Source: an uncultured Oceanospirillales bacterium | GTDB taxonomy: Bacteria > Pseudomonadota > Gammaproteobacteria > Xanthomonadales > SZUA-36 | Assembly: GCA_913055655.1 (NCBI GenBank) | Contig: CAJXKA010000003.1 | Span: 312,501-376,500 of the forward strand | Length of the DNA stretch: 64,000 nt | Reading direction: 5' to 3' | In this document: positions 43,224-52,541 of the stretch, piece after piece | How positions within the stretch are numbered: position 1 is the first letter of the stretch | How the letters are laid out: each line of letters opens with the position of its first letter | Position numbers and translations under genes: made by a program | The notes under the pieces: model-generated | Databases searched by the model: none | The model's input: only the letters and a program-made list of their open reading frames with translations | Told to the model about the DNA's origin: nothing

Positions 43224-45026
43224 TCACCCGGTCTTTTTCAGCGGCTCCGCCGTGGGTTCGTGGTCGGCCGCGCGCGGGAACTTCAGCAGGGATTTCTGCA
43301 TGTCCCAGGCCGCTGTCGGGCAGCGCTCGGCGCACAGGCCGCAGTGCACGCAGAGGTTCTCGTCCTTCACCATGACCCGCCCGGTCTGCTTCAGCTCGCC
43401 AGAAACGTACAGGGGCTGGTCGGGCTCAAGGCGCGGCGCGCGCAGGCTGGCGATGAGCGCCGGTTCTTCGGCGTCGGGAACAATGGTCAGGCACTCGGTG
43501 GGGCAGATATCCAGGCAGGCGTCGCACTCGATGCACAAATCATCGGTGAACACGGTCTGGATATCGCAGTTCAGGCAACGCTCGACTTCCACCGCCACCT
43601 GGTCGGCGTCAAAACCCAGCTCGACCTCGGTGGACAGCTCGCGGAACCGCTGCGCCAGCGGCACATGCTCCATCTTGCGCCGCGCCGCCGGGTCGAAACT
43701 GTTGGAGTAGCTCCACTCGTGCATGCCCATCTTGCGGCTGCCCAGGTTCAGGTGCACGGGAATGCGGTCGTCCAGCGCCTCGCCCTGGCAGTGCAGGTGG
43801 ATGGAAATGGCGGCCTGGTGGCCATGCTCGACCGCCCAGATGATATTTTTCGGCCCGAACGCCGCGTCACCACCGAAAAACACGCCATCGCGTGTCGATT
43901 GGTGGGTTTTTTCGTCGACGACCGGCACATCCCATTTGTCGAACTCGATGCCGAGATCCCGTTCGATCCACGGGAAGGCATTGTCCTGGCCGATGGCCAG
44001 CACGACATCATCGCAGGGAATGAATTCCTCGCCCACCACGCGCTGGCCGGTGATGCGGCCATCTTCGATGTCGTACTCCATGACCTCGAAGGTCATGCCG
44101 GTGAGCTTGCCGTCCTCGACCACGAACGCCTTCGGCGAGTGGTTGATGACGATCTCGACGTTTTCTTCCTCGGCGTCTTCCAGTTCCCAGTCCGATGCCT
44201 TGAAGAAGTCGCGCGGCTTGCGCGCCATGACCTTGACCTCGTTCGCGCCCAGGCGCAGCGAGGTTCGGCAACAGTCCATGGCGGTGTTGCCCACGCCGAT
44301 AATCAGTACGCGTTCGCCGATATTCTCGATGTGGCCGAACGCCACTGATTCCAGCCACTCGATACCGATATGGATATTGTCGTCGGCTTCCTGGCGGCCC
44401 GGCAGGTTCAGTTCCTTGCCCTTGGGCGCGCCGGAACCGACAAACACGGCGTCGAAGCCCTCATCCAGCAGGGCCTGCATGCTGTCCACCCGGGTGCCCA
44501 GGCGCAGGTCGACGCCCATGTCGACGATGCGGTCGATCTCGTCGTTCAGCACTTCGTGCGGCAGGCGGAAGCTGGGGATGTTCGAACGCATCAGGCCACC
44601 GGGTTCCTCCAGGGCCTCGAACACGGTGCACTCGTAACCCATCGGCACCAGGTCGTTGCACACGGTCAGCGACGCGCAACCGGCACCGATCAGCGCGACT
44701 TTCTTGCCGTTCTTCGGGGGGATGACCGGCATGCGGTCTTCGATGTCACCGCGATGATCCGCGGCCACGCGTTTCAGGCGGCAGATGGCCACCGGTTTCT
44801 GGCCGGTGCGCCCGCGCCGACAGGCCGGTTCGCATGGCCGGTCGCAGACACGACCCAGGATGCCGGGAAAGACGTTGCTCTCCCGGTTGACCATGTAGGC
44901 ATCGGTGAACCGGCCCTGCGCAATCAGGCGGATGTACTCGGGGACATCAGTATGCGCGGGGCAGGCCCACTGGCAGTCGACCACCTGGTGAAAGTAGTCG
45001 GGATTCGACGTGTCCGTACGCTTCAT
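43224..45026 (-). CDS. GltD-like FAD/Fe-S oxidoreductase fused to a 2[4Fe-4S] ferredoxin
   Basis: A 600-residue protein. The N-terminus (CQWACPAHTDVPEYIRLI with later CDRPCEPACRRG) is the Cys-rich GltD-type Fe-S domain; FAD site VALIGAGCASLTVCNDL and NAD(P) site VLIIGVGNTAMDCCRTSL follow; the C-terminal ~110 residues hold CIECDACLDICPTEC and CVHCGLCAERCP, two ferredoxin-type clusters. It would pass electrons between NAD(P) and ferredoxin/oxidoreductase. A similar FAD subunit (PadH) works with the phenylglyoxylate dehydrogenase of Azoarcus, which is a family parallel. It heads the operon, so it is probably the NAD(P)-linking subunit of the KorAB-like enzyme. Confidence 0.88.
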   Translation of the reverse strand: MKRTDTSNPDYFHQVVDCQWACPAHTDVPEYIRLIAQGRFTDAYMVNRESNVFPGILGRVCDRPCEPACRRGRTGQKPVAICRLKRVAADHRGDIEDRMPVIPPKNGKKVALIGAGCASLTVCNDLVPMGYECTVFEALEEPGGLMRSNIPSFRLPHEVLNDEIDRIVDMGVDLRLGTRVDSMQALLDEGFDAVFVGSGAPKGKELNLPGRQEADDNIHIGIEWLESVAFGHIENIGERVLIIGVGNTAMDCCRTSLRLGANEVKVMARKPRDFFKASDWELEDAEEENVEIVINHSPKAFVVEDGKLTGMTFEVMEYDIEDGRITGQRVVGEEFIPCDDVVLAIGQDNAFPWIERDLGIEFDKWDVPVVDEKTHQSTRDGVFFGGDAAFGPKNIIWAVEHGHQAAISIHLHCQGEALDDRIPVHLNLGSRKMGMHEWSYSNSFDPAARRKMEHVPLAQRFRELSTEVELGFDADQVAVEVERCLNCDIQTVFTDDLCIECDACLDICPTECLTIVPDAEEPALIASLRAPRLEPDQPLYVSGELKQTGRVMVKDENLCVHCGLCAERCPTAAWDMQKSLLKFPRAADHEPTAEPLKKTG

Positions 45027-45119
45027 CGCAGTTATTGCTGTCGCTCTCCGCGAACCCCTTCAGAGCCGGGAAGGGTCATGACTCCGGAGAATAACGGTTT
45101 TGTCACATCGGTGCATCCC

Positions 45120-45364
45120 CGGTGACGGGTGACGGGTAACGGGTAACGGGTGACGAGTAACGGGTGACGAAGGGAAGCGTGTCGCGGGGAGCGGGGTTGG
45201 GGTGATGCCGGCCCGGACTCGCTCGGGTCCGTCCCTGGATCGCTCATCGGCGGCATCCCTGCCGCCGAAGGTCCGGGCCGGCATCACCCCAGCCCCGCTC
45301 CTGGAAGGTTTTCCCGTCACCCGTTACTCGTCACCCGTTACCCGTCACCCGTCACCCGTAACCT
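45120..45364. repeat. Nested foldback element with inverted GTRACGG heptad arrays
   Basis: Left arm 45121-45170 is a tandem of the heptamer GTRACGG (with GTAACGG and GTGACGG alternating); right arm 45313-45363 is its inverted copy. Inside them is a 31-bp inverted repeat (45189-45219 with 45270-45300; one mismatch). In the centre is a perfect 8-bp hairpin (TCGGCGGC, 6-base loop, GCCGCCGA). All three levels are nested, so a ~245-bp single strand could fold on itself. There is no coding content. It lies in the divergent gap between the kor operon and rhlE. Confidence 0.85.
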
Positions 45365-45508
45365 GATACAATGAACGCTTCGGATGCCCGACCGGTGGTG
45401 TCCTTATCTTTTCGGCCATACGGGCCGTCTGGCAAATCTATTCGATTCCAGCCCTGACCGGTTACGCCACGAACTGCGGCGTTGGGCGAGACTGGAGCAA
45501 ACACCCTG

Positions 45509-46984
45509 ATGTCTTTTGAACACTTCGGCCTCGAAGCCGAAATCCTGCGCGCGATTAACGAGCAGGGCTACGATTCCCCCACGCCCATCCAGGCCCAGGC
45601 CATCCCGAAAGTGCTGGAAGGCCGTGACCTGATGGCCGGCGCACAGACCGGCACCGGCAAGACCGCCGGATTCGTGCTGCCCATGCTGCAACACCTGGCC
45701 ACCCAGCCCCGCCGGGGCAAGGGCAAGGCCGTGCGCACCCTGGTGCTGACGCCCACGCGCGAACTGGCTGCCCAGGTGGGTGAAAGCGTGCGCGATTACG
45801 GTCGTCACCTGCGCGTGAAATCGGCGGTCATCTTTGGCGGCGTGAACATCCGGCCGCAGATGAATCGCCTGCGTGAAGGCCTTGACGTGCTGGTGGCCAC
45901 CCCCGGCCGCCTGCTGGACCACGCCGGCCAGGGCACCGTCGACCTGTCACAGGTCGAGGTTTTCGTCCTGGACGAGGCCGACCGCATGCTCGACATGGGT
46001 TTTATCCACGACATCCGTCGCGTGATCGCCCTGCTGCCGCCGAAGGACCAGCGCCAGAACCTGCTGTTCTCGGCCACATTCTCACCGGACATTCGCAAGC
46101 TGGCGAACACCCTGCTGACCTCGCCGGAACTGGTCGAGGTTGCCGGCACCAATCGCTCGGCCGACACCGTGGCCCAGCGCATTCACCCGGTCGACAAGTC
46201 ACGCAAGCGTGAACTGCTCAGCCACCTGGTCGGCGCTGGCAACTGGCAACAGGTGCTGGTGTTCAGTCGCACCAAGCACGGCGCCAACCGCCTGGTGAAA
46301 CAGCTGACCGCCGACGGCCTGGAGTCCGCCGCGATCCACGGCAACAAGAGCCAGGCCGCGCGCACCAAGGCACTCAAGCAGTTCAAGGACGGCAAGGTGC
46401 GGGTGCTGGTCGCCACCGATATCGCGGCCCGCGGCATCGATATTGACCGCCTGCCCCACGTCGTCAACTTCGACCTGCCGAACGTGCCCGAGGACTATGT
46501 CCATCGCATTGGCCGCACCGGCCGCGCGGGGCGTGAAGGCGAAGCCATCTCGCTGGTCAGCGCTGATGAGATTCACCTGCTGCGTGACATTGAACGGCTG
46601 ATCGGCCGCACCTTGCCCCGGGAAGAGCTGGACGGTTATGAACCGGACCACAGTTTGCCGACCGGGCCGACAAAGTCCGAACGCAAACGGGGCAAACCGG
46701 CGAACAAACCCGGCAAGGGTTCCGGGAACAAGGCCCGCAACAAGGCCCGCGGTAATGGGCGCGGCCAGCAGCAAGCCCAGGGGAAGCCCAACGGCAAGCC
46801 GGGCCGACGCCGGCGCCGTGGTGGTGCGCGCGCCGATGGCGCGGCCAACGGGGGCAACATGAAAAGCGCCTCAACCGCGCGCGGCAAAACGCAGAACGGG
46901 AAACCCACGAACGCGCATTCCCAACGCGCCAAGCCGGCACGCGGGCGGGTGAACCTGGCTGACAAGCTGTTTGGCAACGAATAA
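45509..46984 (+). CDS. rhlE: DEAD-box RNA helicase RhlE-type
   Basis: A 491-residue DEAD-box helicase from ATG 45509 ([15 protein letters not shown]). It has motifs Q ([14 protein letters not shown]), [32 protein letters not shown], and [15 protein letters not shown]. The C-terminal ~115 residues are a Lys/Arg/Gly/Asn-rich tail ([18 protein letters not shown]), typical of RhlE-like proteins. It remodels RNA in ribosome assembly or decay in the cytoplasm. The frame extends nine codons upstream without a ribosome site. It stands directly downstream of the foldback repeat. Confidence 0.93.
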   Translation: MSFEHFGLEAEILRAINEQGYDSPTPIQAQAIPKVLEGRDLMAGAQTGTGKTAGFVLPMLQHLATQPRRGKGKAVRTLVLTPTRELAAQVGESVRDYGRHLRVKSAVIFGGVNIRPQMNRLREGLDVLVATPGRLLDHAGQGTVDLSQVEVFVLDEADRMLDMGFIHDIRRVIALLPPKDQRQNLLFSATFSPDIRKLANTLLTSPELVEVAGTNRSADTVAQRIHPVDKSRKRELLSHLVGAGNWQQVLVFSRTKHGANRLVKQLTADGLESAAIHGNKSQAARTKALKQFKDGKVRVLVATDIAARGIDIDRLPHVVNFDLPNVPEDYVHRIGRTGRAGREGEAISLVSADEIHLLRDIERLIGRTLPREELDGYEPDHSLPTGPTKSERKRGKPANKPGKGSGNKARNKARGNGRGQQQAQGKPNGKPGRRRRRGGARADGAANGGNMKSASTARGKTQNGKPTNAHSQRAKPARGRVNLADKLFGNE

Positions 46985-47005
46985 CGAAACTGGCACTCTC
47001 TCGGC

Positions 47006-48565
47006 ATGCGCAACGTACTCGCCATGACCCTCGTGTTCGCCTGCCTGGCGTGTTCGCCGGCCGCCGAACCGGAAGACGCCACTGAATCCACGCCCGGCAG
47101 TTCCGCTGCCGGGCCTGCGCCGACCCAAACGGCCCCAACCACGGCAAAGCCCGCCACGCGGGCCATCGGCCCGGACCTGGCGCCGGTCGACACCCGGCGA
47201 GAGAAGGACCCCCAGCACAACGCCGGCAAGAAGTTGCGCGGCCTCTACAACATGAACATCCGCGACGCCCGGCTGGATCCCGTGATCACCGGACTTTCGA
47301 AACCCTGGGCATTCGAGTTCATTGACGAAAACAACCTGCTGATCACGGAACTTGACGGCCGCCTTTACTGGTTCCAGGTGTCGCCCGCCCGGCTGGACGA
47401 GATCCCGGGGTTGCCGGACATCGCCACGCAGGAGGTCCAGACCGGGCTGCTCGATATCGAAATTCATCCGGAGTTCAGCCAGAACCATCGCATTTACTTC
47501 AGCTACACCGAGGCAGATCCGGAGAGCGGACGCTATTACCAGACCGTCGTCGCCACCGCGATCATCAAGGATCGCCAGCTGGTTGAGGTGGAGAGCATCG
47601 TCACCGCGGGGCCATACGGCTGGTCGCCTTCGAACTTTGGTGGGGCCATCGAGTTCGATGACCAGGGCCACCTTTACGTGACGATCGGTGATCGCTCGGA
47701 GAGGGAGCAGTCGCAAAGGGGTGATCGCCTGCAGGGCAAAGTCCTGCGGCTCAACGACGATGGTAGCGTACCCACCGACAACCCCTTCGTGAATGACCCG
47801 GATATTGACGACCGAATTTACGCGCTCGGTGTCCGGAATCCGCAGGGGCTGCATTTCGATGCCGCCAGTGGCCTGCTGTTTGAGACTGAACACGGCCCAC
47901 GGGGTGGTGACGAGGTCAATATCATCGAGGCCGGCGCCAACTACGGCTGGCCAATCATCACTTATGGCAACGCTTACTCTGGTGAACCCATGGGTTCCGG
48001 AACGCACCAGGACGGGCTGAGACAGCCGCTCTGGTTCTACCTGCCTTCGATTGCGACTTCGCCGATCACGGTGTATCGCGGTGACATGTTTCCGGAGTGG
48101 GACGGCGATCTTCTCGTGGGCGGCCTGAGGGGTAAAACCATCAGCCGCCTGGTGCGGGATGACCGGGTCATCCGCTCGGAATTTCGCTTCATGCACACGC
48201 TGAATGCACGAATGCGTGACGTCAAGGTGGCCAAGGATGGTGCGATCTGGGCGCTGATCGAGTTTGGCGGCCTTTACCGCTTATCCCGCGACCCGAAAAT
48301 TGCGGATACGGCCGGCAAGGCGGCCAGCGGCAAAGGCATCTACAACGTTGTCTGCGCGGGTTGCCACGACACGGGCGCCTATGGCGCACCGCGTCCCGGC
48401 GATGCGAAACGCTGGTCAAAAATCAGTCAAAAGCCCCGCGACGTGATTGACCGAAATGTGGCAGAGGGCCTTGGCGCCATGCCCCCACGGGGCATGTGCA
48501 ACTTCTGCACCGATGAACATCTCCGCCTGGTCACCGACTATATGCTGGGCACCGTCGAAGACTGA
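47006..48565 (+). CDS. PQQ-type glucose/sorbosone dehydrogenase with C-terminal cytochrome c
   Basis: A 519-residue protein. The N-terminal segment is a lipoprotein-like signal (MRNVLAMTLVFACLACSPAA, Cys at 16), so it probably sits on a membrane. The main part (about residues 90-430) is a six-bladed GSDH propeller with KPWAFEFIDENNLLITEL, FGGAIEFDDQGHLYVTIGDR and GVRNPQGLHFDAASGLLFET. A heme c site CAGCH lies at residues ~450-454, with a Met ligand probably further on. It likely oxidises a sugar or aldose in the periplasm and hands electrons to its own cytochrome. Substrate and PQQ dependence are family inference. Transcribed after rhlE, 21 bp away. Confidence 0.83.
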   Translation: MRNVLAMTLVFACLACSPAAEPEDATESTPGSSAAGPAPTQTAPTTAKPATRAIGPDLAPVDTRREKDPQHNAGKKLRGLYNMNIRDARLDPVITGLSKPWAFEFIDENNLLITELDGRLYWFQVSPARLDEIPGLPDIATQEVQTGLLDIEIHPEFSQNHRIYFSYTEADPESGRYYQTVVATAIIKDRQLVEVESIVTAGPYGWSPSNFGGAIEFDDQGHLYVTIGDRSEREQSQRGDRLQGKVLRLNDDGSVPTDNPFVNDPDIDDRIYALGVRNPQGLHFDAASGLLFETEHGPRGGDEVNIIEAGANYGWPIITYGNAYSGEPMGSGTHQDGLRQPLWFYLPSIATSPITVYRGDMFPEWDGDLLVGGLRGKTISRLVRDDRVIRSEFRFMHTLNARMRDVKVAKDGAIWALIEFGGLYRLSRDPKIADTAGKAASGKGIYNVVCAGCHDTGAYGAPRPGDAKRWSKISQKPRDVIDRNVAEGLGAMPPRGMCNFCTDEHLRLVTDYMLGTVED

Positions 48566-48583
48566 ACCCGACAGGCGCGCGAG

Positions 48584-50047
48584 CTAGGACGTCAGCCCCG
48601 CCAGGGTGATGTATTTCAGCTCGATATACTCGTCGATCCCGTACTTCGAGCCTTCGCGACCCATGCCGGATTCCTTCATGCCGCCAAACGGCGCGGTTTC
48701 CGTAGACAGGATGCCGTCGTTGATGCAGACCATGCCGTAGTCCAGGCCCTCGGCCACGCGCCAGACGCGACCCAGGTCGCGGGCGTAGAAGTAGGCCGCC
48801 AGGCCGTACTCGGTGGCGTTGGCCAGGTCGATGACCTCCTGGTCCTCCTTGAACCGGAACACCGGCGCGATGGGGCCAAAAATCTCCTCGGTGGCGAAAT
48901 CCATCTCGGCTGTGGCGTCACGGACAATGGTCGGCTCGTAAAACTGGCCGCCCATGGCATGGCGGGCACCGCCCTCCACCACCTCGCCGCCCTTGGCCCG
49001 GGCGTCATCAAGCAGTCGCTCCACTTTTTCCACGGCGGCCTCGGAGATCATCGGGCCGATACTGACGCCGTCCTTGTCGCCACGACCGACAACCAGCGCC
49101 CGCGTGGCGATGATGAATTTCTCGACGAACTCGTCGTAAACACCATCCTGGACATAAAGGCGATTCGCGCAGACACAGGTCTGGCCGGCATTGCGATACT
49201 TGCTGATGATCGCGCCCTTCACGGCCGCATCGATATCGGCGTCGTCGAACACGATAAACGGCGCATTGCCGCCAAGCTCCATCGATACTTTTTTCACCGT
49301 CGAGGCGCATTGGCGGATCAGCTGTTTGCCCACCGCGGTGGAGCCCGTGAACGAGAACTTGCGCACCAGCGGGTTCTCGGTCAGTTCCTTGCCCACGTCC
49401 TGCGACTGCGTGGTCGTGACAATGTTGAATACCCCTGCGGGGACTCCGGCCTCCTCGGCCAGCACCGCCAGCGCTAACGCGGACAGCGGTGTTTCCGCCG
49501 CCGGCTTGATGACGATCGGACAGCCGGCGGCCAGCGCGGGCGCCGCCTTGCGGGTGATCATCGCGTTCGGGAAGTTCCACGGCGTGATGCAGCCCACCAC
49601 GCCCACCGGCTGCTTGGTGACGATGATGCGCCGGTCATTCATGTGGGTGGGAATCACGTCGCCGTAGACGCGCTTGCCTTCCTCGGCGAACCACTCGATG
49701 AACGAGGCCCCGTACATGACCTCGCCGGCCGACTCGGCTGTTGGCTTGCCCTGTTCGGCGGTCATCAGTTTCGCCAGGTCGTCCTTGTTGTCGATCAACA
49801 GGCCGTGCCAGCGACGCAGGATGGCGGCCCGATCCTTGGCGGTTTTCGCTCGCCAGTCAGCCCAGGCACGGTTGGCCGCTTCGATGGCGCGCCGCGTCTC
49901 ATTCGCGCCCATTTCCGGGACATTACAGATCACTTCGCCATCAGCAGGATTGTCCACTTCGAACGTGGCGCCATCATCGGCGTCCACCCACTGGCCGTCG
50001 ATGTAGGCCTGGGTGCGAAGCAGGTCCGGACGTTTCAGGTCGATCAT
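48584..50047 (-). CDS. gabD: Succinate-semialdehyde dehydrogenase
   Basis: A 487-residue aldehyde dehydrogenase. Catalytic Glu lies in VSMELGGNAPFIVFDD and catalytic Cys in GQTCVCANRLY; the NAD(P)-binding FTGSTAVGKQL is present. These match GabD-type SSADH, which oxidises succinic semialdehyde to succinate. The double Cys (C-x-C) is a redox feature of this enzyme group. Standard length. It is on the minus strand, convergent with the PQQ-type gene. No GABA transaminase gene is seen next to it. Confidence 0.92.
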   Translation of the reverse strand: MIDLKRPDLLRTQAYIDGQWVDADDGATFEVDNPADGEVICNVPEMGANETRRAIEAANRAWADWRAKTAKDRAAILRRWHGLLIDNKDDLAKLMTAEQGKPTAESAGEVMYGASFIEWFAEEGKRVYGDVIPTHMNDRRIIVTKQPVGVVGCITPWNFPNAMITRKAAPALAAGCPIVIKPAAETPLSALALAVLAEEAGVPAGVFNIVTTTQSQDVGKELTENPLVRKFSFTGSTAVGKQLIRQCASTVKKVSMELGGNAPFIVFDDADIDAAVKGAIISKYRNAGQTCVCANRLYVQDGVYDEFVEKFIIATRALVVGRGDKDGVSIGPMISEAAVEKVERLLDDARAKGGEVVEGGARHAMGGQFYEPTIVRDATAEMDFATEEIFGPIAPVFRFKEDQEVIDLANATEYGLAAYFYARDLGRVWRVAEGLDYGMVCINDGILSTETAPFGGMKESGMGREGSKYGIDEYIELKYITLAGLTS

Positions 50048-50163
50048 ACGAGCCTCAGCCTGGCGGCCATGTCGTGCCGCCGTTTTATCGGGGAGGCATA
50101 GGGTGCATCATGCGCGCGCCGGTTACCACCGGTCGCGCGCATCTTGAGACGGAAATTCGTGGC

Positions 50164-50376
50164 TCAGCGCTGCACGGCGCACTCACGCTCCGTCTTCAAT
50201 CCCATTTTCGCCATGATCATCGACACCGGGCAAAACCCGGTGAAGGCGCTCTGCAGCAGGTTGGCGCCCACGAACACGGTCAGCCAGACCCAGTTGGTGT
50301 GGACGAACCAGGTCAATGCAAGTGACAGCAGGACCATGAATCCTGCAAAAGCCATGGTGGCACGTTCTACGGTCAT
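50164..50376 (-). CDS. DUF2892 (YgaP-type) small membrane protein
   Basis: A 70-residue protein from ATG 50376 (MTVERATMAFAGFMVL), with ribosome site AAGGAG. Two hydrophobic helices are joined by FVHTNWVWLTVFVGANLLQS, followed by FTGFCPVSMIMAKMGLK, the DUF2892 signature (Cys-Pro). In E. coli YgaP the same domain anchors a rhodanese. It is the last gene of the sulfide locus (sqr, MMPL, LolA-like, barrel, DUF2892), which supports a role in sulfur handling. Confidence 0.86.
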   Translation of the reverse strand: MTVERATMAFAGFMVLLSLALTWFVHTNWVWLTVFVGANLLQSAFTGFCPVSMIMAKMGLKTERECAVQR

Positions 50377-50413
50377 GTTTTCGTTCTCCTTGTCCAGGAT
50401 TGAAAAGCCCGCT

Positions 50414-51718
50414 TCAGTAGTTGAACCGAAGCCGGGCGTACACGTTGCTGTCGTCCTCGAACTGGGCGAAAAACGTGTTCGGGTGGCGACCACCAAACAG
50501 GTTTCCACCCGCCGCCAGTTGCCAGGTATCGTTCATGCGCCAGGTCACCTGGGGCCGCAGGTAATGGTCGTTGTCGGTCGGCGACCAGAACGTGAACAAC
50601 GACCAGGTCACGCGCTCCTGGCGTGTACGCCAGGTGAGCCGGTTGGTCAGCCAGGTCCGACGCTCGTCCACCTCGTCTTCCGGCCATGGCGAATTCGCCA
50701 GCAGGGCGTCGTGGTTAAGCGTCCACTCCACGTAGTACTGGAAGGCGACGTTGAAATTGCGTGCCGCTTCCCACTCGTACCCGAGCAGGAATCGATACTG
50801 GTCGTTGGGAATCGCCGGGTCCGTGCCGTCCGGGTCGTCGGTCGAGTCATAGCGCGACACCTCGGCGTTGAACAGGCCGGGGCCCAGGGGGCGCCGCCAG
50901 CTGGCGCCCAGCGCGCGCATCTCCGCATACTCGAGGGCGCCGTTCGGGCCGGTCGGCGAAGGCTGATGATAGAAACCGCTGTAGCCGTAGAGCGCGAGCT
51001 CGTTGCCCTGGACGTTGCGGAACGCCCGCAGCGCCCACTCGGTGTTGGCCACGCTCATCGAAGGATCATGGGCTGACAATGGCGGCTCTGGCGCCACGAT
51101 ACCGCCAGCCGCCGGTGAGTAGAACGACAGCCGCTCGCCGGTCAACCATTCGTCCGGTGTAAACGAGGGTATGGCCACGATATCCAGGTTGACCGCGTCG
51201 AAGTAGCCGGTCAGTCGGACGGCGTCCGATGGCACCTTCAGGTATTCATCGTCGCGGCCAATGAAGAATGAAACCCAGCCCTTGGGAAAAAGGTCGTTCA
51301 GGAACAGCAGGTCGCCGGTGCCCCAGGTCAGGACCTGTCGACCGGTTCGCCAGTCCCATCGCCCTGTACTGAAACCCCAGGCCAGTTCGCGAACACTGGC
51401 GTCAAGATCATCGACGACAGCGTCGCCCAGGGCATCCAGCCGCAGATCCAGGCGGTTGTTGGCCAGCGCGCCGTCAAAAGTCCAGGTCCGCTCGAGACGC
51501 GCTCGCAGCTCACCCAGGGTCGCGTAACGGCCGACCGCATCGTCTTCCTGCCAACGACTGCCCGCCGCCACCTCGACAAAGCCGGTCCAGGTCGGTTCCG
51601 AAGTTTCGGACCACGCGTCGTCTTCTCCCCAGTCATCCCAGTCGTCTTCCTGGGCGGGGACGAACGACGAGAACGCCAACAACCCGGCGGTGCACAGCGC
51701 GAGGTACCACCTGGACAT
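50414..51718 (-). CDS. Outer-membrane beta-barrel protein of the sulfide locus
   Basis: A 434-residue protein from ATG 51718 (MSRWYLALCTAGLLAFSSFV), with a signal peptide cleaved near PAQE. The mature part has many amphipathic strands with aromatic girdles (WTGFVEVAAGSRW, ELAWGFSTGRWDWRTGRQVL) and ends in RLRFNY, a terminal aromatic residue typical of outer-membrane barrels. It fits a DUF1302-like or porin-like family. It sits 13 bp after the LolA-like gene. I infer that it forms the outer-membrane part of an export or sorting system with the MMPL and LolA-like proteins. Confidence 0.75.
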   Translation of the reverse strand: MSRWYLALCTAGLLAFSSFVPAQEDDWDDWGEDDAWSETSEPTWTGFVEVAAGSRWQEDDAVGRYATLGELRARLERTWTFDGALANNRLDLRLDALGDAVVDDLDASVRELAWGFSTGRWDWRTGRQVLTWGTGDLLFLNDLFPKGWVSFFIGRDDEYLKVPSDAVRLTGYFDAVNLDIVAIPSFTPDEWLTGERLSFYSPAAGGIVAPEPPLSAHDPSMSVANTEWALRAFRNVQGNELALYGYSGFYHQPSPTGPNGALEYAEMRALGASWRRPLGPGLFNAEVSRYDSTDDPDGTDPAIPNDQYRFLLGYEWEAARNFNVAFQYYVEWTLNHDALLANSPWPEDEVDERRTWLTNRLTWRTRQERVTWSLFTFWSPTDNDHYLRPQVTWRMNDTWQLAAGGNLFGGRHPNTFFAQFEDDSNVYARLRFNY

Positions 51719-51731
51719 GGTCGCAACGCCC

Positions 51732-52541
51732 TCAGGAACCGGGGCGTTCAAGCCAGTCGGCAGGCGGGTTGCGTAATGCCCGCTCCGTGAACACGCCATC
51801 CGGCAGGCCCAGGTCATAATCGATGAAGCGGAACTGCATATCGGTGTGGCCACCACCGACCAGGTCACTGATGCGGCTGGCCGTGACCGTGGGGTGCCCC
51901 CCGATCGTTTCCACTTTCTGTACCTCCACCCGGCGAATCGGCCGGCCCGACGCGTCCCGGTACTCAATGCGCATGGGCAGCCAGGTTTCGCGGTCGATCC
52001 AGGTCGTGTACTCGGCAAACTCGACACTGGACGGGTCGACCGGGCGGTGCCTCAGCTGGAAATGCTCATCGTCCGTACCGACCAGTTCGTGGTGATCTTC
52101 GTCGGGCCGCCGACCGGAAACATCCTCGTAGTAGTAGTGGGAGCCGACAAAACTGGTGCGCTTGTCACCGGCGGCAATGCGTTTCACCAGGTCCAGGCCA
52201 GGCAGGTAGAGCCAGCGATCGTCGTCACCGCCCACGTTCTTGTGGACCAGGAACGTCGTGCCGCGCACGTCGGCGGGCTGGCTGAACACCACCAGGAACT
52301 GCTGGTCACCAGCGGGTGTGGGGTTTCGCCTCAGGACCGTGAACTGGCGCCGCTGTTCGTTGCCCTGTGCGTCGAAAATCCGCATCCGCGCCTCGGACCG
52401 GCCATCGGCCCCGGCATAGTACGCCGCCAGGTTGGCGCGCTCGACGATGGTATCGGCATCGGGCGCCTGGGCGCATACAGACGCTGCAACGGAAAGGGCG
52501 GCAACAGCAGTGAACATTTTCAGGGTGTCAGGGAGTGACAT
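51732..52541 (-). CDS. LolA-like periplasmic outer-membrane lipoprotein-sorting protein
   Basis: A 269-residue protein from ATG 52541 (MSLPDTLKMFTAVAALSVAA) with signal peptide ending CAQA and a GGAGG ribosome site. The mature part resembles the LolA/LolB-type or DUF1329 lipoprotein-sorting fold: FTVLRRNPTPAGDQQFLVVF, GTTFLVHKNVGGDDDRWLYL and DVSGRRPDEDHHELVG. The fold carries hydrophobic cargo through the periplasm. The position next to an MMPL/RND gene is usual for this family. Its first bases overlap the MMPL 3' end. Confidence 0.8.
   Translation of the reverse strand: MSLPDTLKMFTAVAALSVAASVCAQAPDADTIVERANLAAYYAGADGRSEARMRIFDAQGNEQRRQFTVLRRNPTPAGDQQFLVVFSQPADVRGTTFLVHKNVGGDDDRWLYLPGLDLVKRIAAGDKRTSFVGSHYYYEDVSGRRPDEDHHELVGTDDEHFQLRHRPVDPSSVEFAEYTTWIDRETWLPMRIEYRDASGRPIRRVEVQKVETIGGHPTVTASRISDLVGGGHTDMQFRFIDYDLGLPDGVFTERALRNPPADWLERPGS

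Noticed and set aside
45120-45364. GTRACGG arrays as a CRISPR or as promoter operators
   Set aside because: The unit is only 7 bp, arms are inverted copies, and there are no spacers. The symmetry fits a foldback element better.
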